64,000 bases of DNA, taken from contig WTXD01000076.1 of NCBI GenBank assembly GCA_022496205.1, positions 1 through 64,000 of the forward strand. Reading direction: 5' to 3'. The notes under the pieces are model-generated. The model worked only from the letters and a program-made list of their open reading frames with translations. It did no database searches and had not been told where the DNA came from. Position 1 is the stretch's first letter. Each line of letters begins with the position of its first letter. This document shows, in pieces, positions 23,261 to 34,817 of the stretch. The stretch comes from Gloeopeniophorella convolvens (taxonomy: Eukaryota > Basidiomycota > Agaricomycetes > Russulales). The position numbers and the translations under genes are program-made.

Positions 23261-24922
23261 CTACTCGCAAGTGTGCTGCGTGTTGGTATCCCACAGCTCG
23301 ACAGCCGGCGGGGTGCGTGCATCTGCAACCCACTCCCTGAGCCAGTCCGCCAGCACTCTCTCGAAGTGGCGGTAGCCAGCTGGTGCCTCGAAGCATTCCC
23401 ACAGCGGGCCAAGCCGCACGGCGCGGAGGCTACGCCAGGCCGAGCCGAGCTGGTACGGGGCGCACGACTCCAGGAAGGATACGGCGAGCTGCTCGGAGAG
23501 CGCAAGCTCCTGCAGGTTGGGCAGGCTCTGCGCGAGGCCGCACCACGCCGCGGTGTCCCATTCGGCCTGGCGGAGGTCGAGCGACAGGGTGCGCACAGAG
23601 CAGCGTGGCAGCTCCGACCAGAGGCTCGCGGCGAGCAGCGCATGGGCGGGGGAGTATCCGGGGATACTCAGGTGCAGGGGCAGCTCGGACTCGTTATCGG
23701 CCCAGCTGTCGAAGTGCAGGTCGGCTTTCTCGTCCGGGTCGTCGAGGTGCGGGTCCGTTCCTGCGCGTAGGGCGGTGGATGAGGAGTGGTAGGTCGAGGT
23801 TTCCCATATGACTTTGAGAGCATTGAGTGTCTGTAACGACGGGTGTGCTGCAGAAAAATGCTTCTCCAACATTGGCACGACGAGCGAGTCCACGCCATGT
23901 GGAAGATGAATGAGCGTTGGTTGCGGTAGTAGAAGGGTGAGACGCGCGTTGGGTACACAGAGACTCTTGAAGATGGGTAAGCAATAATCCGCGGAGTCTT
24001 GTAGCAAAAGGGCTTTGAGGGACGGGAGAGCGACAGTGCGCTCAGCCTCCTCAGGCATCTTATACGGAAGACAGAAGCTCAGATGAAGTGTCTCGAGTCG
24101 AGGCATACCCTCCAGAGTCGAAAGCAGCTGGTCGTACGAGGGGCGTTCATAATCTTCATCTTCGTGAATATCAGGGTCATCGAAATTTCCGATTATCAGG
24201 GTGGAGATCGTCTTGAGGAGGCCAGAGCGCCAGAAGAAATTGGGGTAATCATCGACGAAGATGCTTCGCAGATTTGGTGCTTGATCCGCAAACGGGTGTT
24301 CAGGCGGGCATTTAGCAATGGCACGTTTGGGATAGCGCTGAAGGAAAGGTGTGAATCGCAATTCTTTGAGTTGAGGAGCCGGACGATTTATCCATTCACT
24401 GTAGAGACCTGATGAGAAAATCCAATTTCAGTGTGAGGGCCAAGCAAAGTCAGGTAAACACGTACCAGAATCACCGGGTTGGGTGACGGCTGTGCTTAGG
24501 AACTCGATCCGCGGAAGATGCTCGAGAAGAAAATCGTCAAAAGGGAGGGACAGCGGTGCATTGTGCATGTCCAGCCGGAGGGGAGCATGCTGACGGCGCG
24601 AGATCATTGCCTCGATGGCTTCAGTTTTGAGGTAGAAGCGAATGTTCACCCAAACAGCGGACCAGGCAAGGGCTGCCTGCCTCCACTTGCAACAGACGTG
24701 AGTGAACTTGATCCACCCGAGGCGGTTCACTTTGTGGCGACTGTCTCCCCATCCGGACCCGGGCGGTTCAATCGTGGCATGTATCTCGAGGATTTGGCAG
24801 AGGATCTCTGGCACGAGGCGGCCTACGAGTGCCCGCAGGTTGTCACGGTTGCAAACAACCCTAGGCGTAGCATCATCCAGCCACAGGTCTTCATCATCAT
24901 CTTCATATGGTGCATACTCCAT
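23261..24922 (-). CDS. F-box/LRR-like protein, copy 3 (2 exons)
   Basis: Exon 1 is 24922-24466 and exon 2 24408-23261, joined in phase 1 across a 57-nt intron at the same place as in copies 1 and 2; 534 aa. The start MEYAPYEDDDEDLW is the first in-frame ATG; the frame is open further upstream but lacks an ATG. The F-box-like region reads LVGRLVPEILCQILEIHA, then IKFTHVCCKWRQAALAWSAVW. Leucine-rich segments follow (MPRLETLHLSFC, LPSLKALLLQD, LPNLQELALSEQ). Compared with copy 1 the basic N-terminus is replaced by an acidic one and the C-terminal acidic tail is absent. As for other fungal F-box proteins, a role as an SCF ubiquitin-ligase adaptor is assumed from the family, not shown. Confidence 0.8.
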
Positions 24923-25460
24923 GGGATGGATGCAATGAAGTTGGGGTAGGCTACAGTGACAATGACAGCAGTGGCGGTGGGTGAAGGCTGGCAAAGACAG
25001 AGTGCGTCGTCAGGGCGGCTTATGTAGCGCCTTGCTACGCGCCAAACGACTAGCGTCATGCGGCGAGCCCCATATATCGGTATACGTATCTGCATTGTGT
25101 TTGCTGAAATATACATGGGCAAATGGTTAATACTTCAAACAAGGATTGTGTAGCCTCGAGCTCGGTGTGGACGGTGTGATGGTGGTCAGTGGAAGAAGCG
25201 TCTGACAGCTCAGTAACTCAGCTCAGCGTCGGGGCGCTGCTGACGGTTCTTCAATGGATCCGCTCCGGCGACAACGCAGTGAGCGTTCTCGGCGAGCTTC
25301 CATCACGTGCACAAACTCGTTTTAGTTCGACGCTGGGCAGAGCGGCGACGGCGGGCTATTGAAGTGTTACTAGACGAGCGCTATCTCCACTCATCATTAG
25401 TACCGGTAAAGTATGTATGGTCCATCTTTCGACTACAGGGACTTCGTTGAACTATAGTGA
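24923..25460. other. Spacer with a copy of the dispersed motif
   Basis: This is the promoter side of F-box copy 3 and the 3' flank of the DUF6535 gene. A segment at about 25250-25340 (GATCCGCTCCGGCGACAACG ... GAGCTTCCATCACG) matches the motif found at 28865-28950, 40230-40310 and 43910-43960. Confidence 0.55.
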
Positions 25461-28400
25461 CTACGGTCGGAGGGCCTGCAAAGCCTTGCCTCGGATAATG
25501 TCATCAGCGCACCGCTCGAGCTCTTCGAGCACGGAATCGATATGCGATCCGTGCTCTCCTCTGAAATACCTCCCAACGAAAGCAAGCAGCTCGTCAATCA
25601 AGTAACCCGGGCAAACTCCTAGGGCACGGAAACCGCCCCGCGTCCCAAGGAGCTCGCAAACGAGATTGAGGAGAACGTGCTGCGTCCCCAGAGACTTGAT
25701 GTACTCCTCCCAACCGGACGTTATGGCCCTGAAGGTGTTAACATATATCGTCTGATGGAGCTCCGCGCTCATTGTGTTCCTGATGTCGTAGTTCGAGAAG
25801 TTGGCAACTTGAGCAAAGAATATATCAATAGTATAGCCCAGCCCACCGTCGCGCAGGTCGTATATGCGCCAGAGCTGCTGCTCCACGAGGTGCCCGTTGC
25901 TCATCACAGGACCTATCTGGGAGATGAGGTCGCGCAGCGAGGTGGCCGACTTCTGAAAGTCGCTGGCGACACCCTTTCCCTGATCTCCAAGAGCTTCGCG
26001 GAAGCTGGGGGCAAATGAGCACGAAACGTTGATCATACCCCCTGGCGACAGGAATGTTGACCAGAACAAGACGCCTTTGCCCCACTGGTTCGCTGCCAAA
26101 ATTGTGCGAGGAGGAGGCGTCGTCATCGGGGTGTTGCGACCGAAGGGTATGTTGTACAACAGGCCGTTAGTCAAGTTGGCGAGCGCTTTCTTGCATGAAT
26201 ACACGCTTTGGTCGAAGCCGGCCCTTAATTGCTCGGCTTCGGATTGCATTCCTTCCAACTGCTTGATCAGGGGCTCCTGGGGCTTCAGCATCTCTGCAAC
26301 TTGCGCGGCCGTAGCTTCCGGGTCGACAACACTAATTGCATTGTGAAGATCCAGCAGGACTCCCCACGCGGTGTTGAGAGACTTGTCAATCCTCCGGGCA
26401 TTGGCCAAAGCTGCATCGGACTCGTCCCCAACAGTGTCGTTCCGAGCGCCGTTACGAACTTTGCCACGAGCCAGAGCGTATGCAGAGATGGCCGTACGGG
26501 CTGATGCTTGCGCTGTCAGTCGTCCGAAACACTCCTTCAATGTCACGAGGCTCAGGCAGGCGCAGCGCACGTAAAGCGAGTAGTTACCAAAGGAGAAGTC
26601 GGGAATCTTCTGGGCATTGAAGACTGCGACACGGAAGACGTAGTTGACCGCTTGGCGCATATTCTGGTTGTCCCCGAACCACTCGACCGGACTTTTGGTC
26701 CAACAGACTAGCCATGCGGCCGCATCAACTGCAGCAACCGTGTGTCTCCGCTTGACATCCTCGGACAGCGATCTGGAAGTAACGCATGTCTCGATGACGC
26801 GCCCCACACGGTGACATACGTCCCGAAGAAAATCGTCTTGCCCCGGTGAGGTCACGAGCATAGTGCATGGCTGATGATGGGGGTCGAGGTCGAAACGGCT
26901 ACGGAAACCGAAGCGGGAGGTTTGGAAGAACGAGAGTAGAGATGGATGAGGAGACCCAAACGGCGCAGATCGAAAGCGTGCTGGGGTTTGGCATATGGTA
27001 CCTTCCCTATTCTCCTCCTGGCCCGTGCCGGTTGTGCCCCGTGGTAGCGCACCCTCGGCCCCGAGGACCTCCATGAAGACATCCCGGCCCCACTTGGTCT
27101 TGAACGCCCCAGGCATGTTCGTTACAAAAGGTTCGCTTTCGCTGTCCTCGGTCAGATTTCCGACGAGCCAGCGAATCCCTCGCACGTCCCGCATCTTCCG
27201 ATCCTCTGAGCGGTCCATCGCCAGCTGCATCCGCCCATCCGCCATCTCCGCACTGACCGGCTTCCGGGCCAAGGCCCCGCGATCAGTGTACGTCTTGGCC
27301 CAGAACTTCTGCGAAATGTACCAGAATAGGCCAGAGAAGGAGCTCTGATAGGGAGATTGGGGATTTATCACCGGTGCGATGACGCTCCAGAGATAGCATA
27401 GAGCGCATACAGTAATCGGCGCGATAGTGGTGATCGCCACGGTAGTGTTGATGTTCAAAAGGAAGTCGGCGAGCCCGATGAAGAATAGGAACAGGGCGAT
27501 GTGGACAAGAGCGGGAACCATGTCAGCGACGACCGGCATGTGCCATCCCTCTGCGCCTTCATACAGATATTGGCGGATTCGAGCACTCTTGAGAGGGTGG
27601 TCATACCTCTGGAAGATATGCATGTAGTCTCGGACCCATTGCTGGACAATCGTTGCGGTGAGGGCGGCGGTGAGACTGAAGATGAGGCTCATGAACCAGA
27701 AGACGTTCACTCGTATGTCAGACGGGGTCGGATGGAAGGCGAATGCCTGGGGAGTTGCAAGCGATGCAGAAGACTGCGGGGTAAGCGTGGCGAGCTGCTG
27801 AGAGATTTGATGAAGCATGACGACAGTTTGCTGCCCATAAAATACAGTTTCTTGGGCGGGGTCCGGTTGGAGATTGGAATAGCTCTCGATGACGAATGCG
27901 GTGAGAGCCGCGGAGAAAAGACCAGCCTGATGATGTTCTGTAAGGCCAAGGAAGAGGGAGAGGAAAGGTAAGGCGCACAAAGATTAGAATTCCGTCCATA
28001 TCTTCTTTCCATGTCTGGATCAGGGCCTCGTCGTGATTCTTCGCCTCCTTTCCATACAGGCTCCATAGACCATTTGCGTCGTTATCAAAGTCACCAGGTG
28101 GAGCACGATCGATGTTGGACTCTATGTCGTTGTCCAGTCGGGGTTTTGCGTCGCGAATTCTGCTTTCGCTGGCTGTCGAGCTCTTCGGGATGGGGGCGTT
28201 GGGTCCATCCGTGGCTGTGTGAGCTTGAATGACCGTCAACTGTGGGACAGTTACGAGATGAGAGTGAGACTTACATGAAGATTCGTGCTTTTCGTCGACT
28301 CCTACTAGGGGCGGCGACTGCACGTCCAATCCAGAGGATTCGGGCTCCTCCGCTCTCGGCATTATAATCCTCATCAAGCTATGGCCATCGATACTGTCAC

Positions 28401-28555
28401 TGAGGGAGCTTGCGGAGCCATGCTGGCTTTCTTTGACCACATCGAGTATCTTGTCAGTCGCAACATCAAATTAACGTATATGCAGCACTGTCATTACCGG
28501 TAGAGCCTGGTGTGCGTTGTGCTTCCAGGTCAAACGGCTTCTCTGACGAGCTCAT
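25461..28555 (-). CDS. DUF6535 membrane protein, copy D1 (4 exons, intact)
   Basis: Exons: 28555-28498, 28430-28275, 28223-27979 and 27926-25461; 974 aa in frame. The DUF6535 core spans about residues 120-330: NDANGLWSLYGKEA, then EDMDGILIFAGLFSAALTAFVIES, a Gln-rich loop, and RVNVFWFMSLIFSLTAALTA, followed by two more hydrophobic helices (VADMVPALVHIALFLFFIGL and TTVAITTIAPITVCALCYL). This multi-helix module is widespread in Agaricomycetes and has no known function. The remaining 600 residues are soluble-looking and helical. The gene is divergent from the BTB gene at 29053. Related copies are at 37600-38881 (broken) and 40721-43804 (intact). The introns at the IL(I)F|AG junction and in the N-terminal tail are at identical places in D3, which supports the model. 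Confidence 0.85.
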
Positions 28556-29052
28556 CCAAACGGCAAGTGTTAGCGCGGTATCTCAAGGGTACTTGCGGAC
28601 AGAGGGTGTTGATGGGGGACCGGTTGCAAAAGCAGTTCGAGAACTTCAAATACTGCGTCAGTTCAGTTAATCGTATTCCACAGCCCAGAGGCTGTGATCA
28701 TGTCGTGTCGCACGCTATGTCAAGGTCCCGGGACGCATTCGCAGCACAGACACCACGCGACGACTTGTCCCGGTCGATATATATGAACGTGAGTGTTAAC
28801 GCGAGCGTTGAGCGGTATGTAAGTAGCGGCTGGCAGCGGAAGAAAGATCAGGTCAGCTTCGGAGCCGCTGACGGCAAATCCGCTCCGGCGACAGCGACGA
28901 GCGCCCTCGGGGAGCTTCCATCGCGAACGTGTTCTAGTTCGACGCCGGGCGGTGCGCGCTGTACTGTATCTGTGAGAACCAGGGTATAGCCCCATGCAGG
29001 CGGCACACCCAGCACTAGGACACCCATCACCCTAACACACCCACCCACCAGA
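28556..29052. promoter_or_regulatory. Divergent promoter region, DUF6535 D1 / BTB
   Basis: About 500 nt separate the two start codons. The same head-to-head arrangement with related intergenic sequence recurs at 40141-40720. The part at 28865-28950 is one copy of a dispersed motif (CGTCGAACTAGAACACGTTC and GATGGAAGCTCCCCGAGGGC read on the minus strand). No clear TATA box was picked out. Confidence 0.6.
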
Positions 29053-30893
29053 ATGACGACCAACCCGTCGCACATCCTCATCGCGCGCAACTCGCGCGGC
29101 GCCGCGAACCCCTCCGCGTCGCTCAGCTCGCCCACCGAGACGCACGCCGCCGCCGCGGGCATCTTCCGCTCGTCCGCGAGCTCGCCGCCGTGGTTCGCGG
29201 ACGGCGCCGCTGGCGCTGCCGCCGAGCCGGACGCGGACGTCGTCTCCGAGCTGAGCATCGCGGACTCGTCGCAGGGCCCCATCGACGTCGACCGCGCCTT
29301 CACGCCGCACTCCGAGTTCCCCGGCACCGTCAAGATCGTCGTGGAGAGCACGACCTTCTGGTGCGCCGCGCGCTCCCCGCCCCTCCGCAGTCGCGCCCGC
29401 TCAGGCTCCCACGCATCCGCAGGGCGCACAGGGAGGTGCTCTGGTTCGCCTCGCCGTTCTTCCAGGCCGCGCTCAGCGGCAACTGGGCCGAGACGGGCGG
29501 GCGCCCGGGCTCCGTCTCGTCCGTGATCACCATCGCGCAGCCGCCGCCCGTGCCCGTGCCGGGCGACAAGCCGCATGCGCACGCGCACGCGCCCTCGGTC
29601 GCGTTCACGCCTGTCGACGCGGACGACACGGACATCGACGTGTCCGAGTCGAGCGACGCCGAGGCGAGCGGCGACGACGACGACGGCGCGGCGGCGGCCG
29701 CGCGCCAGGAGAGCCTCGAGAAGCTCCAGCGCGGGGACGCGCCTGCGCCCGCGCCGGGCAAGGGCGCCGTGAGGCTGTCGTGGAAGCGCCGGGCAGCGCC
29801 GCGGGCGAGCGGGCCCGACGCGGTCATCGTGCTCAAGGAGGAAAAGGTGCGCGCGCGGGCGTGCTGCCGGGCCCCCGCTGCTGTGCTCACCGCTGCGCGC
29901 AGGCGAGCACGTTCCACGACTTTCTGCGTTTCGTGTACCCGGGGTACGTCCGCCGCGCGCCCTCCAGAGCCCGCGCCCGGCCCACTGACGCGACGCGGCG
30001 CGCGCAGGATGGAGTGCACGATCACCTGGGCGAACGTCGAGGGCCTGACGAACATCGGGAACAAGCTCTGCGTGCCGGCGCTGCAGCGCGTGTGCCTGAC
30101 GTTCCTCCTAACCCACGCAGCGGGGCGGCCGATCAAGGCGATGCGCATCGCGGAGCTGTTCGAGGAGGACGAGCTGTACCGCGAGGCGTCGCGCTTCGTG
30201 CTCGACAACCCGGGCGGCTGGCCCGAGGCGGAGCTCAGCACGCTCAGCAGCGAGACGCTGCTCAAGCTCGAGAAGCGGTGCGCGCGCCGCCTGCTGCTCG
30301 TCCGCCCTCTCCACCACTTACTACCACTGCCCCAGCCGCACCTGGTTCCTCGAGCGCGTCCTCAAACTCGGCCTCGTACAAATCGCCAAGGAATACGAAT
30401 GCGTGCGTCCCCACCTCCCACTCACCCCAAACCCACCCGAACCCCACCCCCGCCAGTGCCCAAGCTGCCCCGACCCGCCGACCTGCGCGCGCCTGCTCGA
30501 CGAGAAATGGCGGCAGGCCTACACCGCGGTGTTCCGCTTCGGCCCATGCCAACCAAGCATGGTCTTCCGCTACCTGCGCACGCTCGAGGGCGTCGCGCCG
30601 CCGCTCGCGCTCGCACACCTCGCGTGCCAGACCACCGCCAAGGCGTTCGTCGCGACACGTGAGTGCCGGTGCAGCGCCCCCGCCCCGCTGACGCTCTGCA
30701 CCCAGTCTTCGACCGCATGTTCTCGCTCGGCGTGCGCGGCAGCGGCGCAGACGGCGCGCCGCTCGGCGCGCGCGTCGCTGCCGTGGCGGGCGTCGCGAGC
30801 GCGACGCTCCCGCGGCGACACTTTCTGTACTGCTCGCTGCGCCCCGAGAACCCGGTGCCGCCGCGGCGCGCGGCGCGCGAGGGCGGCACGTAA
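29053..30893 (+). CDS. BTB/POZ domain protein (7 exons)
   Basis: Exons: 29053-29360, 29423-29846, 29903-29943, 30008-30277, 30336-30402, 30457-30658 and 30706-30893; 499 aa, all phases match. The BTB fold starts near residue 90 (EFPGTVKIVVESTTFWAHRE, then VLWFASPFFQAALSGNW). It is split by a roughly 100-residue low-complexity insert rich in H, P, D and E, and resumes at VIVLKEEKASTFHDFLRFVYPG. A helical BACK-like part follows (MECTITWANVEGLTNIGNKL ... IAELFEEDELYREASRFVLDN). BTB proteins act as dimeric adaptors, often for Cul3 ubiquitin ligases or in chromatin; which applies here is unknown. It shares a divergent promoter with DUF6535 D1. A dead inverted copy is at 38972-40140. Confidence 0.88.
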
Positions 30894-31854
30894 GGGTGGC
30901 GCGGGGGGTCTGGCTGTGCACTCGGCTCGGCTCGGGTTGTAGTTGTAGTTCGTAGACTTGTTGGCACGCCCGGCATGCGTGCTCGAGTATGTGTACAGTA
31001 TCACGGTGTGTTCGTCCTTGCGCATCTCTCGGGAGGCGAAGCACTCCAAGTATCCGCGTTTGAAGGCGCCTGCGTACACCCAGCCACCTCACGTCACGCT
31101 CACACCAGGCGCATGCAACTTATAAATATAATACCAATGGTGCCTACCCACCCATCTTCCGCCCGCGCCTCGCATCTGCATCTGCATCTGCACCTCGCCC
31201 TCCCTCTCCCCGCGAGCGAGCGAGGTAAAGGACACATCGAGGGCGGGCGGCCAGGGAGACAGGCGTGCGCGCCGAAAGTCGTCGTCGCGTTTCGTACCGG
31301 GGTCGTAAAACAAAAACAAAAAAAAAGGACTGCGGTCGAGCACCAAACGCAAAGTCAAGTCTGGGGAGGCGTGCGTGCGTATGTGTGTATGTATGTATGT
31401 AGGTGTGTATGTACGGTGTATGGATGGATGTGCGTGCAGAGCCGTGAGTGCGCAGAGTCACGAGAAGGAGAAAAGGAAGAAAGCTCGGCAGGAGGGTGAG
31501 AGAAGAACGGACAACGGGATGGGACACGAAGCGGATGGGGTGCGGGACATAAGGACAGCGCAAGGGAGTGCAAGGCAGGCAGGGAGCGGACGGCGCGGCG
31601 GGCAACGGCAACGACGGATAAAAGACGAGAATAAAGGTATACGTGAGGCGTGCGGCAAGGAGCGTGGGGGCGTAGGCAGGTGCGGCGGCGGAGGTATCGA
31701 GGCGAGACGGGGACGGGGCGAGTGCGGGGGCGGGGGCGGCGGGGCGCGGCGGGCGTGATTGCGGGGTATCAAAAGCATTTGCGGTGCGGGCAGGCGTGCA
31801 GCTTATATCTACCATATCACCAGATCCAAAGAGAAAGACACGAAAGAGGAAAGC
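30894..31854. other. Convergent 3' region with a GT-rich microsatellite
   Basis: The BTB gene and the phosphatase gene converge here. A (GTGT/GTAT)n tract lies at about 31369-31412 and an A-rich run at 31308-31327. Long frames in this stretch are low-complexity and show no family match. Confidence 0.6.
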
Positions 31855-33976
31855 TCAGAGCCCGCCATCGAGCACGCCGCGCACGTCGTCCGTCGTGCTG
31901 AGGTCGGCGAGGAACGGGCAGAGGTCGGTCAGCTCCGTGTCGTGTGGGTCGTTGAACCACGACGAGACGGGCACGGCGTTGTTCGGGTGGAAGATGTACG
32001 ACGCGGGCGAGTTGTCGAGGATGATCGTGTCGGCGATCGGGCGGCCGAGCTGCGAGAGGTCCTGTGTGCCGCGCGGGGGGCATCAGTCAGCTACGGGCCC
32101 ACACGGGGAAAAGAAGGGAGAACGCGGGGGAAGGGTGGGCCGGGCGCGCACCTTGACGTAGTTCCCCTTGTGGTTATAGCAACTCTCGCGGAACAACCGA
32201 TGCGCGACGACATGGTGCACGTCGAGCTTGTCGAGAACCGGATCCGCATACTACGCCCCAGCATCAGTGTCGATTCGTAACGCATCCAGATAGTACCACG
32301 GCGCACCTTGCTCAAGCTCGCGGTGAAGACGACAACCTCGTAGATCTCGCCCATCTTTTTCAAAAAGTTGTCCACGCCGGGGCGCTTGATGACGTACACG
32401 TTGTGCCAGTGGTACTCGATCTCGACCGGCACAACGTAGTCCGCCTGCTGGATCGACTGCATGTATGCGTCAGCGCATGCATTAGCGCACGCTAGCTTCG
32501 TAACGCACCTTGAAGCTCGAGTGTACGAGCGTCTCGTCGAGGTCCAGCACGAGGCACTTGCGTCCCGCATGCTGCGGCAAGATGGGCGGCAGCAGCGGCC
32601 GCGGCACGCCATCCTGTGTGCACGACCAATCAGCCCAAACGAGGTATATGCGCGCAGGGACCACTCACGGGCCCGATTGGGATGCCGGCGCCGCCCTGGA
32701 GAATGAGCCGGTCCTCGTCGTCCTCGACCTCGTCAATGCCGGGCACGTCCTCGACCTCCTCGTCCTCAGTGAAGCTTGTGCCGTCGCTCTCGTCGCCCGA
32801 CGACGACTCGTGCGCCTGCGCCGCGCGCAGCTGCGCGACCTCCTCGGCCGTCGAGCCGGGCGGCACGACCGCGCTCGACGTCACGCCGCCCGTCTCCGAC
32901 TCGGGCACGGCCTTGGTGGGCGTTGGGGGTACGACAATGTCGACGTCCTTGTCTGCTGCGGGCGGGGTGGGCGCGGCTGGGATTTGCAGCGGCTGTAGGC
33001 CGACCTCGTCTGCGACAGCGGCAACGGCCGAGGTGGACGCCACCGGCTCGGCGGCAGGAGGGCGGGGCGGCTCGGCGGGCGCATCTTTTGGTGCGGCCGT
33101 TTCCTGCGTGGGATGTGTCGTGTCCTTCTCAACGTCACGGGCAGGGGGTTTTTCCCGTAATGCAGCGCCGGACGATTTGGGGTCCGCATCGTCGGCGAGG
33201 TCGGGAGGCAGACGCGCAGGCCCGACGCAAGGCACGAGGACGCGCACGAGGCGCGAGACGAGAGAGGGGCGCGGGCGACGGGCCTGCACCTTAGAGGGCC
33301 TGCGTTTAGCGGTAGGGGTCGGGGTGTGGGGCTGTTCAGTCGTGGTAGAGGAATGGGCGCCTTCCGAGCCGGTCTGTGCGCCTTTTCGGGAGACGCGGGT
33401 ATGATGAGTACCCGTGAGGGTGGTGGAGAGAGAGCCCTTGTCCTTTTCCTTTTCACGGTCGGCATCGTCGACCTGGTGCTCGGACGTTGCGGGGACTGAG
33501 GTGGGTGTAGATGGGGTCGGAGGGCCAGCTATCGATGTTGACGCCGGCGTGGGGCCTGCTTGGGCCGAGGATGGCTCAGCGGCGGGAGCAGCACCGGCGG
33601 ACTGGGTCGCAGCGGGGGCCAGCCCTGGCTGGGAACTAGGAGCCGTCGGAGGGGCGGCATTGTCAGGCTTACTTGGGCCGTCTACGCTGGCAGCGTCAGC
33701 GGGTGGGGTTGGAGCGGTGATAGTCGTGGCCGGCACTGCGGCAGGCGCTGGCGTAGCAGCGGCCGGTGCAGCAACGGTGGACGAAGGCGCAGAGGCCTGT
33801 GAGGGTTCAGGTGAGCCTGTTGGCAATTCAGGGGAGGGTTGGGCGGAGATATTTGCCTTGTTTGTAGGCTCTCGCTTTGAGGACCTAGCAAAGAGGGAGC
33901 GCTTTGCTGGCTTTGTCTGAACAGACGAGTTCTGATCTGCTGCTGGCTGCGAAACGGGGCCAGATTTGGTCGCCAT
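31855..33976 (-). CDS. NIF/FCP-type phosphatase, Psr-like, with long disordered N-terminus (5 exons)
   Basis: Exons: 33976-32669, 32613-32509, 32456-32307, 32250-32152 and 32061-31855; 622 aa in frame. Residues about 450-620 form the HAD-superfamily NIF domain. The catalytic signature [12 protein letters not shown] has the nucleophile Asp at 460 and the general acid at 462; [45 protein letters not shown] and [14 protein letters not shown] follow, all hallmarks of Psr1/Psr2, Nem1 and SCP-type serine phosphatases. The domain ends a few residues before the stop, as in Psr1. The first 436 residues are almost all P, A, S, T and E with an acidic cluster before the domain, and are probably disordered. 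Yeast Psr1 has a shorter N-terminus with membrane-anchoring cysteines; the start used here (MATKSG) lacks them, so location is uncertain. Confidence 0.9.
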
Positions 33977-34817
33977 GAGAGACACGGCGGAGCAGAAGAA
34001 GAACACGGGGGAGAAACAAGGACGAGAGCAACAACACCCGCGCGCTCGACGACGCTCACCGCGACCAACCACGCAGGCCCTGCTTAGCTAACCACTTCAC
34101 ACGCTCACACACGCCGCAGGGCCTGTCAATGCCTGCCATGGCACGCCCTGCAACGGCCTACAGTGTCTACGCCTGGCACTCGGCCTCCTCCTGCCAGCAT
34201 TGGTCGTGCATCACGCGCCTGCCCCGTCTCCAATGAAATTCCCCCCGGCACCTCGCACCCACTCACGCACCCAAGTGGGTCCTGTTTGTCAGCCTGCGTG
34301 GGAGCGCCTTACACGAGACAGCCTCCGCCTGCCCCATCAGGCAGGCTCAGCTCAGCCTGCTCGCGTAAGGCGCCTCGAGCCCCATTACTCCCGATCCCCA
34401 CGGATTCCGGCCCAATCTGCGCTACGAAACACAGGAGGTGACCGTCGCCTGAGCTTACCTCCGATGGGCCGACAGGATGACGCGGAAGAGAGCAACGCTC
34501 TGCGGCGTCGCCCGGCTATCTGTGACGCGTGCGCCCGTGACGCGGGCCGCGTGTTTGTCAGCGGACGTGACTAGATAGGGAACGCTCGTCGAGTACATAA
34601 GCACAACTGTCCGCTCGCCGAGCAACTGAAGCAACTACGCAAAGCTACATCCCGCGCTAGTTCATAGAACAGATGATGGTGATGCAGGGACGAAGCAGCG
34701 GGGGCGTGTACGGGGGCGGGGAGGGCGGAGGGCAGCGTGAGTAAACCGGCCAAGTCCGACGGGGGCCTCTCTTACTAATACGTTGCGGTTGGGACGCAAA
34801 TTGCACCCTCGCCTCCG
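33977..34817. promoter_or_regulatory. Divergent intergenic region, phosphatase / bZIP
   Basis: The two genes diverge across 840 nt. No gene is seen; short frames are proline- and arginine-rich and without family match. Confidence 0.5.

Noticed and set aside
29330..30265. Minus-strand frame of 311 codons opposite the BTB gene
   Set aside because: The plus strand has a fully phased seven-exon BTB gene; the antisense frame is a shadow.
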